Origin: Platerodrilus igneus | Lineage: Eukaryota; Arthropoda; Insecta; Coleoptera; Lycidae | Assembly: GCA_036346225.1 (NCBI GenBank) | Contig: JARFIW010001105.1 | Location: 682,001-746,000, forward strand | Length of the DNA stretch: 64,000 bases | Direction of reading: 5' to 3' | In this document: in pieces, positions 46,433 through 57,480 of the stretch | Layout: every line of letters begins with the position of its first letter | Numbering within the stretch: the stretch's first letter is position 1 | Position numbers and translations under genes: made by a program | The notes under the pieces: model-generated | What the model was told of the DNA's origin: nothing | What the model saw: the letters and a program-made list of their open reading frames with translations, nothing else | The model's database searches: none

Positions 46433-49400
46433 CAGTGGCGTAACTACACCCCTGCCAGCCCCCGCTATGCGGGGGGGCCCCAAGTGCAAGAAGGCCCAAA
46501 CGATAATAAACTCAACTTATTCATCTTCAACGTATTTGGCAGGTAAGAAACGGTCAAGAAAATATTGCAGATAATTCAGAAACCGCAGGTTAACGAACGT
46601 TTTCTTGATGTTACTACTAGGAACTGCTGAAATACAAGAAATAATAATTAAGATAAATACTGAACACCACCTGCAGCCTGCATCATTTCTTCTTTCTATC
46701 CGTTCTGTCCTATTTTGTAAGGGTTAATAAACAGATGAAAGAGACTGTAAACTTTAATAACAAAGATGTCTATATTATTCTTAAGTGATAAGTTGTATAA
46801 AGTGGTAAAGCATTATTAAACGACGTATAGTAGGGTTAGTTTGGTTTGTGGGATTTTAAATAGGAATAAAAGGGCTATTGTCTGTACAGTACAGATTCAC
46901 AGGATGGCAGGTAGCTTAGTAACCTTCGCTTTCTAGAAATATAATACTAGAAAGAAATTCATTTTGTGGTTTCTAGTCAGCTGGTTGCAACGTATTTGCA
47001 TTAGCTGCATTATATATAACGGAAAGGAAGTAAAAAGCATTCCAGTACGTTTTACTCAATAGTGTTGTGTTCGTATTACAGGAGGTCTTTCATATTTAAA
47101 CGTAAGTATTTATATCTATTTTTATTAAACTACTATTGATTTGATCATAGTTGAAGTCGCGCTGAGAAATACATATAAATAAATCTTTAAGCATTCAATA
47201 AAAATCATTTATATTTTGTTAATTAAAGCATTTAAAGCAAAGTATGTATGTGTTATTTGTAATTTCAAAAGGCTTTTAAATAATTATTACTTATCTAATT
47301 ACATTATAATTAATTTCATTCAAAATTGCAGGAAATAATATACAATGAGCACTACAAGCGGCGCTGCAAAAAAACGAAAAGGAAACTATTGGAAGAATCA
47401 AAGAGCAAGATTCCAAAATAAGTTCCTTTTTACTTCTAAAGAGTCCGAAAACAAGAACAATCTATGAAAGAAATTGGGCTTTCGACAGTAGCATCTACTA
47501 GTTCCGCTACAGACGAACAGCAGTCGTCAACAATTTTAAAACTCTCACCCAGGGCGCAAGTACATCACATAATAACGGCCGCGATAGAAATTTGGAACTA
47601 GATACCACTACAATTACAGAGGTAAATGTGAGTAGTACTTTTCACTTAATGAACTATCTATGGATCTGACGAAAGAATATCCAACCGATTTTGCACATTT
47701 TTAAAAATCAATGTTTTACAACATGACAATTTAAGAAAAGAAATAATTAATTACGGATTGTGTAGACCAGATGGTGCGTTTCCTAAAGATAATAAAATAG
47801 AAGTTTTTCAGTTCACTATTATTACTTAATAACTGCAAGCGAAAATAAAAGCAATACGTTAAACTTACCACACAATTCAAATGGGTGGTTGTGTTATTCT
47901 AAATTAAAAATTGTGTTTATTGTCAACCATGTTGGCTGTTTGCTTCAGTAAGGTCAAGTTGGACGACCGGAATTAATGATTGGCAGGGTTTATCAAAAAA
48001 TTAAAGAGCATTTGCTTGCTCAATCTCATTTAACTTGTTGTTTTATTTACGATATGTGGAAAAAAATTATACCATAGATAAGAAAGATACTCTACTATTA
48101 AAACAAGAAACTGAATTTTGGAAAAATGTTTTACACAGACTTTTCAATGTTACTTTAACACTATCCCAGCGCATGCTGTCATTTCGAGGACATAGAGAAA
48201 GTTTTTCTGATTCAAAAGACAGTTACAACGGTAATTTCTTAAGTTTAGTTCATTTAATTAGTAACTATGATCCTATATTACAAAAGTGCTTGAACGACCC
48301 AAAGGTTCAATTAAATATCTTTCCCAAAAATTCAAAACGATATTATTAATACTTTAAGCGCACACTTAAAAATATTTTATTAAATAAAATTAGATCCGCT
48401 CCTTTTTCTCAATCATAATAGACACTACACAGGATATAACTAAGATTGATCAATTAAGTAAAATTGTAAGATATATTGATTTTAAAAAGACAGCTTGGGA
48501 GAGGTAACCAAAATAGATATTTGTGAAACTTTTGTGGGTTTTACAAAAGTAGAGTCCCAATCTGCTGAAGGACTATGTAATACTATATTAAGCAATTTAA
48601 CCAACATGCAATTAGATATAAATAAATGTAGAGGGCAGGGCTACGATGGAGCTAACGTTATGAGCGGTACGTATTCTGGCGTGCAAAAGAGAATTTTAAA
48701 CATAGAGCCTGCAGCCTTATATATGCACTGTAGTGCCCATAACTTAAATCTAGTCATAAATGATGCCGTTAAAGGTATAAAAGAAATAGAATCGTTTTTC
48801 TACTTTTAGAAAACATATATACATTTTTGCTAATAGTATAGTAAGATGGAATTGGCTTTCTGTTTTTAAAGAAAATTTCACACAATTGAAACGCTTAAAT
48901 CCGACACGTTGAGCGGATCGAGTAAAATCTTTAGCTGCCATAAGAATTCGGTATAAAGATATAGTAATGTCTCTTAATAAAATTATTATGATATCAAAAA
49001 ACAGATGAACGAAATGACGCAAAGCAAATATTAACTAGCATGGATAATTTTAATTTTATTTTTAAGTGTTTTTTAAGTCAAATTCTAGAAAAGCTTAACA
49101 AGCTCTCACAAACTGCTCAGAGTGAAAAGGCGAATATTAATCAGATAACTCTCTTATTTCAAAAACTTTAAAATTTTTCAAGGAAACAAGAAATAACTAT
49201 TCCAACATCAAGGAGGAAGCAGCGAAAGTTGCAGGGCAATGGAATATTAAACCGGAATTTATAAAAAAGGCAACCAAAAATAAAAAAGCATTACGATGAA
49301 TTATCCAATGATTATCGATTTAATGATGAAGAATTTAAATTTAAAATAAATGTATTTTATCGCGTAATGGATATTATAATTTCACAGCTGTCGAATCGTT

Positions 49401-50214
49401 TTAAATCGCTTTTTCATGTAAACGAAAAGTTTAATTTCTTAGAACCTAATGTATTTTTGAATTTAACTGCAGACGATATTTTATCTAAGGCAAAACAATT
49501 GCAAAAATTTTACTACAAAGATTTAAATGATGCTATAGGTATAGAACTTACTACACTCAAAAATAATAGACTTATTTGTGATGAATTAAAAATGTTAACG
49601 GTATCTTACAATTTTAGAATATCTAGTACTTTCCAAATCTACAGGTTCTAGCAGTTTTCCAAACACCATAACAGCCTTAATGTTATACCTAACTTTACCC
49701 GTTAGCGTTGCAAGTGCGGAGAGATCTTTCTCAAAATTAAAAATTATTAAAAATTATCTTAGGAACCGCACTTCACAAGATAGATTAGACGATTTATCCC
49801 TCTTAGCAGTAGAACATGACACTGCCAAAAATATGAATATAGAGGATACAATAAACGCGTTTGCAGCAAAACATGCAAGAAAAACAAAATTTTGAATTTG
49901 ATTTGGAATGTCTTCTAGCTCATAGGTTTTTTTACTGTATCAAATTTTTAGGTGTAAATAATTTTGTGCGGCGTATAAATATGTAGATTTAATATTAATT
50001 AACTTATAAGTTTGAATTTATGTAATTTGGTTTTATAATTAATAAAGCACTTGATTAATATAGTATATGTATTTAATTCTATACTGCTTCCTTCTCTACA
50101 TGTACTATAATTTAAAAATATGGCTAAATATAAGCCAGTAAAAGTAATACATTTTAAAGAGAGCCCACTTTAAAATTTTTGCGGGGGGGCCCAAAAATCG
50201 TAGTTACGCCACTG
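46433..50214 (+). mobile_element. hAT DNA transposon, full length, 8-bp target duplication
   Basis: 3,782 bp with inverted ends CAGTGGCGTAACTAC (46433-46447) and GTAGTTACGCCACTG (50200-50214), a G-run just inside each, and the perfect target duplication AACTAAAC (46425-46432 and 50215-50222). Both termini and the transposase belong to the hAT superfamily. Contains one degenerate transposase gene. Confidence 0.93.
47345..49895 (+). pseudogene. hAT transposase (ZMYM/DUF4371 type), degenerate
   Basis: Start ATG 47345 lies in an exon opened by TTGCAG at 47331, with a likely 5' UTR intron from the GTAAGT at 47102. Pieces in order: a basic N-terminus; FRGHRESFSDSKDSYNGNFL (48182-48240), the DUF4371 signature; INKCRGQGYDGANVMSG (48618-48668) with the catalytic-region Asp; a CSAHNLNLV segment (48730-48757). 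The C-terminal hAT dimerisation region is LTLPVSVASAERSFSKLKII (49688-49747) and RLDDLSLLAVEHD (49785-49823), ending at TGA 49893-49895. Multiple frameshifts and stops make it inactive, although the ends and duplication are perfect, so recent movement may have used another copy's enzyme. Confidence 0.85.
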
Positions 50215-50375
50215 AACTAAACACAATTAGGAAGACACGCGTAAGCAATAAAAACCGTACCTCAAATGTTCTTAAAACACACGTGCGTCGAGTTTAACCA
50301 GCTCTACTCCGTTTAGTTCCAACAGAAAATCAATTCCACAACATGCCGCGTTTGTTCAGGAACGATACGAAAATT

Positions 50376-50507
50376 AAGTGCGCATTAATTTTCACTATTT
50401 TTAAACGCAGAAAAGCAGTATTTGTATTTTAAAGAACACTTTAAAAGTTAAAGCGCGCATTAATTTTCACTATTTTTAAAAGCAGTATTTGTCTTTTAAA
50501 GAACATA
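50376..50507 (+). repeat. Imperfect tandem duplication, ~70-bp unit
   Basis: GCGCATTAATTTTCACTATT with a following AAGCAGTATTTGT and TTTTAAAGAACA occurs twice (about 50381-50439 and 50454-50505). It lies between the hAT and Gypsy elements, possibly part of an LTR-like insert. Confidence 0.6.
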
Positions 50508-50762
50508 TCGCAAGCAAGAAGAAAACCCGACTTCCTATCTGTTTATTCAACTCGTTCCATTACACTTCTTATCGTCTCTTATCTAGACTTGCTAATAACC
50601 ACATAAGGAACAGAATTTATCTTTAAGGCAAGACGAGAACGATGCACTCTATAATTAACTTTTACCTTACAAAATATCAAATATTTGATACACATATTCT
50701 GTGCTAAGTTTGTTATCTACTCATTATAATACGATGCACTCGCCTAAGGAGTTAATAAGTAT

Positions 50763-51348
50763 TGTAACGCGCTACTACTACCGCGTTTCTTTAATTTAAA
50801 ACAAGTAATAACAAACGTCTTTATTACTTACTGTTCACAAGTCTAATTAACAGTATATGCCTTATTTATAGATGTTTTCAGTCCACTTAACAATGAAGCA
50901 CTATTACACTAATGAATTTACAAGCACTAATATCTTCTTAAATTAACTCCTTTACCATAGGTTCATTAACAACACTAACACTACTATTTATTTATACACT
51001 TCTATTTATTTATGTATACTGCAAGTTGCATGCACATTAGACACAGCATATCATTTATGTATATATTCTAAAAACTCAACTACGTTTACTTTACAACGAT
51101 ATAATTTATATTAGACATTCAAGAATAGACTAACTCTTGCATTCATTAGCGGTCTTATATATACTCTGGATTACAAGGATGACTCATGCTCCCGTAATTT
51201 CTAGAACAATTCTGGAATCCTTGAGAATACGCCGTGCCTCGAGCGTTTGTATGTAATTGATTGCTGAAAGAATTCTCGTATCCTGAAAGGTATGCAGAGT
51301 CTACAGCGCTTGTGTGTTTGATGGGTTGCCTAGTAGTAGCTCGCAACA
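50763..51348 (-). repeat. Gypsy 3' LTR
   Basis: 586 bp. On the coding strand it is preceded by the polypurine tract AAAGAGGGGGCAG (51361-51349). The 3' end of the macrodomain reading frame extends into it, stopping at 51155. Confidence 0.93.
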
Positions 51349-52169
51349 CTGCCCCCTCTTTAAAACCGTTACGTCTCGTAACTGTAGATACATTTTGGCG
51401 CCAATTCGATGACTGATGACGGTATCGGCAGCTATCTCCTCTGGTGCATCCACCACGTCGTTGGAAATAACAGTCAACACTCTTTTCTTGGTCTTGGTAG
51501 GCAACCGGTTGAAAACAACAAACAAGGACCTGGACGTTGGTTCCCTGGAAAACTACTTCTAGCATATTTCGGACTATCCTCCAATCTAAGTGATCCAGTC
51601 CACAGCCCAACTTGGGCATCGCTAGTCTTGTTACTCCATTCTCCATCATCTGCGCCTTAAGATTTAGCAAAGCCTCCCATAGATGTCCATAACTAGGTCT
51701 TTGCCATGAAGAATTTTTGGTGACCAGATAGTAAACATAACGATTTTTATCTTGAAGAACCAAAGCTTTTCCTACAGTTGGCTGCTGTTGTACTAATTCA
51801 TCCACACATCCAAACTTTTTCTTAAAAACAACAGCTATTCCCCTTGACATTGACAAATCTTGAGCTACGCAATGTGCAAGGGGAATACTCTTCTGGTGCT
51901 CTAAACAGATCTTGCTGTTTTTCAACAACAACGCCAAATCTCGCTTTAGCGGAACCACCATACGCCGCCATAAAGCTATCAAAATCTACATTTGGCTCAT
52001 GATTAATAACTTGCCGAACACCATTATCATCATTCGAGTCTTCCTGGTTGTTGCCAGCGTAGGATGTTAAACGGTCAAAGTGTTCGACTTTCGGTTTACC
52101 ACGAGGGGATCTTCTGATCCGGTACACTACATCATTAATCCTTTTAACACTTCGTACGGCCCTTCCCAT
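51155..52169 (-). CDS. OARD1/TARG1-like macrodomain plus CCCH zinc finger, carried by the Gypsy element
   Basis: Frame 52169-51822 carries the end of integrase (VKRINDVVYRIRRSPRGKPK), a variable linker, and the first strand of a macrodomain (EKQQDLFRAPEEYS). Frame 51982-51155 carries the rest; the join lies in a run of four C at about 51880-51890, suggesting a one-base indel. In the 275-codon frame, residues 34-58 hold the family motif (LAHCVAQDLSMSRGIAVVF). Lys89 (YLVTK) and Asp130 (GCGLD) align with the Lys84 and Asp125 that human OARD1 uses to remove ADP-ribose from proteins. A CCCH finger follows (Cys171, Cys179, Cys185, His189), then a Ser/Asn/Tyr-rich tail; residues ~212-275 are encoded in the 3' LTR. 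The likely activity is ADP-ribosyl hydrolase with RNA binding. Whether it is made within pol or separately is unknown. Confidence 0.85.
51349..51361 (-). promoter_or_regulatory. Gypsy polypurine tract
   Basis: AAAGAGGGGGCAG directly before the 3' LTR on the minus strand. It also lies inside the cargo reading frame, encoding part of a KEGAV segment. Confidence 0.8.
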
Positions 52170-54561
52170 TGTCTTTGTAGTTTTGGCGACAATCCGCGTT
52201 TTCTTTGTGGATTATACAACCACACCAAATCTCCAGGTTGATAACCACCTTCTTGTGCTCTCGTGTCATATTGTGATTTCATTCGATCGCTTGCTGCCTG
52301 TATATTCTTTCGGACGTTTTCGTGAATACTATTTGATCTTTCACGAAGCTTACTAACGTAATCTTCACCTGCGATCTCTTCTCCAGGTTTAAATCCAAAC
52401 CGAAGATCACATGGTAGCCGCAATTCACGTCCTAGCATTACGCAAGCGGGCGAGTACCCTGTGCTGTCATGTACCGAAGATCGGTACGCCAGTAGGAACA
52501 AATGTAGATATTGGTCCCAGTCTCGTTGATGTTCAGAGACAACTTTGGCCAGGTACTTCCTAACGTCCTGTTCATTCTTTCAACCATTCCATCCGATTGG
52601 GGATGAAGTGGCGTGGTTCTAGTCTTCCTGATTCCAAGATGCTTGCAGACATTTTGAAACAATGTTGATTCGAAGTTCCGACCTTGATCGGAGTGTAATT
52701 CCAACGGAACTCCAAAGCGACAAAACAACTCCTTCACTAGTACATCTGCAACCGTCTCGGCTTCTTGGTTAGGTATAGCATATGCCTCCGGCCATTTGGT
52801 AAAATAATCCATTGCAACCAAGATGTATTTATTTCCCTTCTCTGATTCCGGAAACGGACCAGCTATATCAATGGCTACCCTCTCAAAAGGATTCCCCACG
52901 TTATACTGTCTCATTGGGGCTTTCCGTTTTGAGACCGGGCCATTTGCAGAGGCACACAATTCACATTTCCGGCACCACTCCTTCACATCTTCTTTGCAGT
53001 TTACCCAATTGAATCTTTCTCTCACTCTTTCGAGAGTTCTTTTCACGCCAAAGTGCCCTCCGGAAATACCGTCGTGCAAGTGCTGCAACACTTCCGGCAC
53101 TCTGCTTCTCGGCACTATCACTTGAAGTCTCTCAGTGCCATCTTCAAATTCCAGGCGTCGTTTCAAGATTCTATTATCCATCATCAAGGAGTCCCACTGT
53201 GCCCAGTATGCCTTCAAGCTCCTACTTAAAATACTAATTTCTTCCCAAGCTGGTCGTTGTCCTCTATTTTTCCACTCAATAATTCGTCCCAATTCGGCGT
53301 CATTCTCCTGGTCTTCTCGCATTCTTTCGGGTTGCCAAGTATCATCGGTTACCGTCATTCTATGGATGACACTTATTTTCTCTTCCATCTTGGAGCAATG
53401 ATTGCAGTCCACCGGACAAGGTCTCCTTGATAGAGCGTCAGCATTCCGATGGCTAGTTCCTACACGATGTTCTGTATCAAAGTCATATTCCTGCAGCCGC
53501 TCTATCCACCTTGCCACTTGCCCTTCAGGATTTCGAAACTGCAATAACCATTTCAGTGCAGCATGGTCTGTTCTCAACAGGAATTTACGGCCGTATAAGT
53601 ACTTATAAAAGTGCTCTACGGATTTGACGACGGCCAACAGCTCCCTTCTTGTCACACAATAGTTCCTTTCTGGCCGCGACAAGACCTTGCTGAAATACCC
53701 AATATCTTTTTCTTGTCCGTCCTGCACTTGAGAAAGAACGCCTCCTATAGCTGTGTTACTGGCATCGGTATCCAACACAAATTTCCCCTCCATCCGTGGA
53801 TAACTCAAAATTGGTGCTGTAACCAGTAGCCGTTTCAGTTGTTCAAATGCACTGTGACAGTCGTCATTCCAATCATATTCTTGTCCATCTTCGGTTAATT
53901 TCGTTAACGGTTTGGCAATGTTTGCAAACCCAAGTATAAAACGTCGGTAATATGTGCACAATCCTAGAAAACTGCGTAGTTGGTGTATATCTGCTGGTGT
54001 AGGCCACTCTTGTACCGTTTTTATTTTGTCAGGGTCAGCTTTTATTCCGGTCTCTGAAACGACATGTCCTAGGTATTTCACCTCTTTTCCAAATAGGTGA
54101 CATTTCTTGGGGCTCAATGTAAGGTTTGCCCCGCGTAATCTTTGGAATATCTCCTCTAGGTTCTTAAGGTGTTCTTCAAAAGACCGGCCTAACACTATCA
54201 CGTCGTCCAGGTATACCAGACAAGTCTTCCAAGACAGTCCACGCAGTATCGACTCCATCAATCGTTCAAAAGTAGCAGGAGCATTGCATAATCCAAATGG
54301 CATGACCTTGAACTGCCATAATCCAGTTCCAATTGTAAAGGCAGTCTTTTCTTTATCGTTTGGCTCCAAGCCTACCTGCCAGTATCCGCTTTTCAAGTCC
54401 AAGGTCGAAAACCATTTAGATCCGGAAAGAGTATCTAAGGTGTCATCAATTCTGGGCAAAGGATAGCTGTCTTTCTTTGTTACATTGTTAAGCCGCCGGT
54501 AGTCTACACAAAACCTTGTCGACCCGTCCTTTTCTTGACAAGCACTACCGGGGATGCCCAT
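52127..54561 (-). pseudogene. Gypsy reverse transcriptase, RNase H and integrase
   Basis: 54561-52438 is open for 707 codons. [21 protein letters not shown] (motif A), [17 protein letters not shown], catalytic YLDD at 54202-54213. RNase [40 protein letters not shown]. Integrase: an H-H-C-C finger (H in [19 protein letters not shown] near 52975), [17 protein letters not shown] and [12 protein letters not shown], supplying the D, D, E triad. The frame shifts near 52490 into 52501-52127, which has the integrase C-terminus and GPY motif (QWEGPYEVLK), and again near 52140. Nearly complete, with a few single-base breaks. Confidence 0.92.
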
Positions 54562-54660
54562 GGACTATTCGAGGTTCAATCACTCCCTGTTCTTCCATAT
54601 CGGTGATAATTTGCTCAGCTTCCTTACGTTTTGCCAAAGGAAGCCGCCTGGGGTGTTGTC

Positions 54661-55517
54661 TTATCGGTTGCGCATCTCCAGTATTGATCTTGTGTTGCAC
54701 AACATTCGTCCTTCCTTCTCACTATCATCCAGTGCAAACACACCTCGATATCGTCCGACCAGTTCTTTTACCTTGCCCAGTTGGTCGCCATTTAATCCTT
54801 GACACGAGGGTATCAACATATCCAGCAATTTCTGTGAGTAACCGTTGGTTGGTTTATTTTCGTGTCGTCCATACAACGTTTAATATGACATACTGGAATG
54901 CAACTTCCCACAATCATGCCTTTCTTCAGGGTCACTGTATGAGGGTTAATGTTCAGCACCCTTACTGGTACCATATTTCGAGACTTTACCAGCGTTCTTC
55001 CAATCAGAAGTCCCTCCTGACCCATTCCCGATTCAGTTGCTTCCATCATGCATACTTGTCCTTCCCGGAGCGTACCATCCGGGCGTCCCATTACTATCAT
55101 TTCCGCCTTCTCGGGTATTTTCATATCGCAAATCATTCGTACTTGCATCGTCTGGTTACTCCTACCTTGAAATGGAATCTCATCATCATCTATCCGAAGC
55201 ACATTTTCTTTCATGTTTACATGAAACCCATATTCTCTCATGAGATCCATTCCCAAGATCACTTCTTCTGTAATTTCAGCCACCAACACTCGATGATTAA
55301 TTAATTTGTCCCCAATTGTCAACATAACGGCAGTCTCTCCATGAGTACCAATCTTCTCACCATTTGCCGTTCGGAGACACACCGATACAGGTAGCACTTT
55401 TCCACGACCAACCAAATCTGGTCTCACAATAGTTCTTGTCGCTCCTGTATCCACAAGTAATCGGACAACCCTACCATTAATTCTACCATCGATATAAATG
55501 CTGTCCAGACTTTCCAC
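54661..55517 (-). pseudogene. Gypsy retropepsin and linker to RT
   Basis: Open frame 55517-54813 starts with a single-domain aspartic protease: RLLVDTGATRTIV (catalytic DTG, near 55462) and VILGMDLMREYG (near 55260), the second family signature. A linker follows that continues, after a shift, in 54876-54661 (YRGVFALDDSE, a segment usual just before the Gypsy RT). It would cleave the polyprotein. The break near 54850 separates it from pol. Confidence 0.85.
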
Positions 55518-56821
55518 CGACGATGCAGCACGGATGATAATCTCCGGGCACTACGCTGTGCTGTCGAAGTTCGCCCCTTACATGGACCAGCTTTGGCACA
55601 ACCGGTTGTTTCTTTGGTTGAGTACAGCGTCTCTGCATATGGCCAACTTCACCGCAGCTCCAGCATCGTAGACGCCATCTCCGCGGTCGTAGTCTTTTCA
55701 GCCTTTCTGCCTTTCGCTTTTCAAACACACGGTTGATTATTTCATCTATGCTGTTCTGAGCTTGATCAGGTTCCTCTAAAGCAGACCGGTGACCCATCCT
55801 GTGTGATGTCTGCTTAGCTGCTTCAAATTCAAGCGCATGAGCCAGCGCGTCATCTAACATTTTGGCCGTGCTAATCTTAGCGCTTGCTGTATTTCGCCAT
55901 CTTTAACGCCATCCACAAATGTTTGTACAGCCAGTTGTTCGAGGAAACTATCTGGTGCCGTTGGATATGCCAATCTAACTAATCTGGCGATGTCAGCTTC
56001 GAATTCTTGCAGGCTTTCACTTGTCTTTTGCGAGCGGTTCTTAACTTGTGCGTGGTAAACCTGTTGAAGGTGGGCATCTCCATATCTCATCTCAAGCTTT
56101 GATGTTAAGAGGCCGTAATCATTCTGCTGGTGATCGGGAATTGTTTGTAAGATGTTAAGAGCCTCCCCCCGTAGGGCCACTATTAAGGAGATAGCCTTCT
56201 CTGTGTTGCACCAACCGTTGGCTATTGCAGCAGCTTCAAATTGTTTCAAATATGTGGGCCAGGGTGTTTTGCCATCGAATGTGGGTGGTTTCACTTTAAA
56301 TTTAGACGGTATGGACTCGCTTCTTTCCATGGTTCTTATTTCTGGAATGTTCTGATTAACAACTTGGCTTGGTAATTCAAGTGGCCGCGTTGTTAGTGAA
56401 ATCACCTGTTCTTGCAGCCTCATCATATTTTCTTCCATTTTTACCAATTTACAGTCCAACTTTTGCTCAACTGTTTTACCTGTACAGTGACATCTTCTTT
56501 CAATGCAATGGAGCTTGCTATTAATCTTTGTTCTAACGTGGCCGTCTTTTCATTCAACTCTTCCATTTTCATCGCGTTTTCACTAAACCGTTCTTCTATT
56601 TTCTTAGCATTTTCAGTTAACCTTTCGGTAAGGTTTGATTCCAGTTCAACTGACCTCACTAAATTTTCACCGAGTGTCACTTCCAGTTTAGCCGACCTCT
56701 CCTCCATTTTCTCAGCATTTTCGTTTAACTTTTCTTCTATACCGGATTTAAAATCCTTAAGGAAATTCATTAAACTTTCTGCCTCCATTTTACTTCGATT
56801 TCTTGTAACTGGCATATACAA
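55483..56821 (-). pseudogene. Gypsy gag with CCHC knuckle, frameshifted
   Basis: 56821-56441 is an N-terminal region of about 126 residues with strong heptads (repeated E-N-A-K-K-M-E-E motifs), a predicted coiled coil. 56459-55854 is the retrotransposon gag domain (FDGKTPWPTYLKQFEAAA, LRGEALNILQTIP, FEADIARLVRLAYP). 55860-55483 ends with a CCHC zinc knuckle, CWSCGEVGHMQRRC (about 55674-55633). The three frames overlap by only a few to about 20 bases, consistent with small indels. It would form the particle core and bind the RNA. Confidence 0.85.
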
Positions 56822-56870
56822 ACTACTTAAATGTCTTTAGACTTGTGTTTTAAATTAATCACTATATACC

Positions 56871-56889
56871 CCACAAATGCCTGACACCA
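56871..56889 (-). promoter_or_regulatory. Gypsy primer-binding site
   Basis: On the minus strand, one base after the 5' LTR, TGGTGTCAGGCATTTGTGG begins with the TGG expected to pair with a tRNA CCA end. The tRNA species was not determined. Confidence 0.7.
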
Positions 56890-56890
56890 G

Positions 56891-57476
56891 TGTAACGCGT
56901 TACTACTACCGCGTTTCTTTAATTTAAAACAAGTAATAACAAACGTCTTTATTACTTACTGTTCACAAGTCTAATTAACAGTATATGCCTTATTTATAGA
57001 TGTTTTCAGTCCACTTAACAATGAAGCACTATTACACTAATGAATTTACAAGCACTAATATCTTCTTAAATTAACTCCTTTACCATAGGTTCATTAACAA
57101 CACTAACACTACTATTTATTTATACACTTCTATTTATTTATGTATACTGCAAGCTGCATGCACATTAGACACAGCATATCATTTATGTATATATTCTAAA
57201 AACTCAACTACGTTTACTTTACAACGATATAATTTATATTAGACATTCAAGAATAGACTAACTCTTGCATTCATTAGCGGTCTTATATATACTCTGGATT
57301 ACAAGGATGACTCATGCTCCCGTAATTTCTAGAACAATTCTGGAATCCTTGAGAATACGCCGTGCCTCGAGCGTTTGTATGTAATTGATTGCTGAAAGAA
57401 TTCTCGTATCCTGAAAGGTATGCAGAGTCTACAGCGCTTGTGTGTTTGATGGGTTGCCTAGTAGTAGCTCGCAACA
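56891..57476 (-). repeat. Gypsy 5' LTR
   Basis: 586 bp, two differences from the 3' LTR (near 56900 and 57153). It carries a silent duplicate of the cargo protein's last ~64 codons (about 57474-57283). Confidence 0.93.
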
Positions 57477-57480
57477 GTAT

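Larger units (their letters stand above)
50763..57476 (-). mobile_element. Ty3/Gypsy retrotransposon with macrodomain-zinc finger cargo (6,714 bp)
   Basis: Two 586-bp LTRs (50763-51348, 56891-57476) begin TGTAACGCG, end GCAACA, and differ at two positions. The 4-bp target duplication GTAT lies at 50759-50762 and 57477-57480. Order on the minus strand: gag, zinc knuckle, retropepsin, RT, RNase H, integrase with GPY/F domain, then a macrodomain and CCCH finger. Several one-base frameshifts interrupt pol despite the young age. Confidence 0.95.

Noticed and set aside
52812..53829. Several plus-strand frames over the Gypsy pol
   Set aside because: Antisense shadows of the RT-integrase frame, with no domain of their own.
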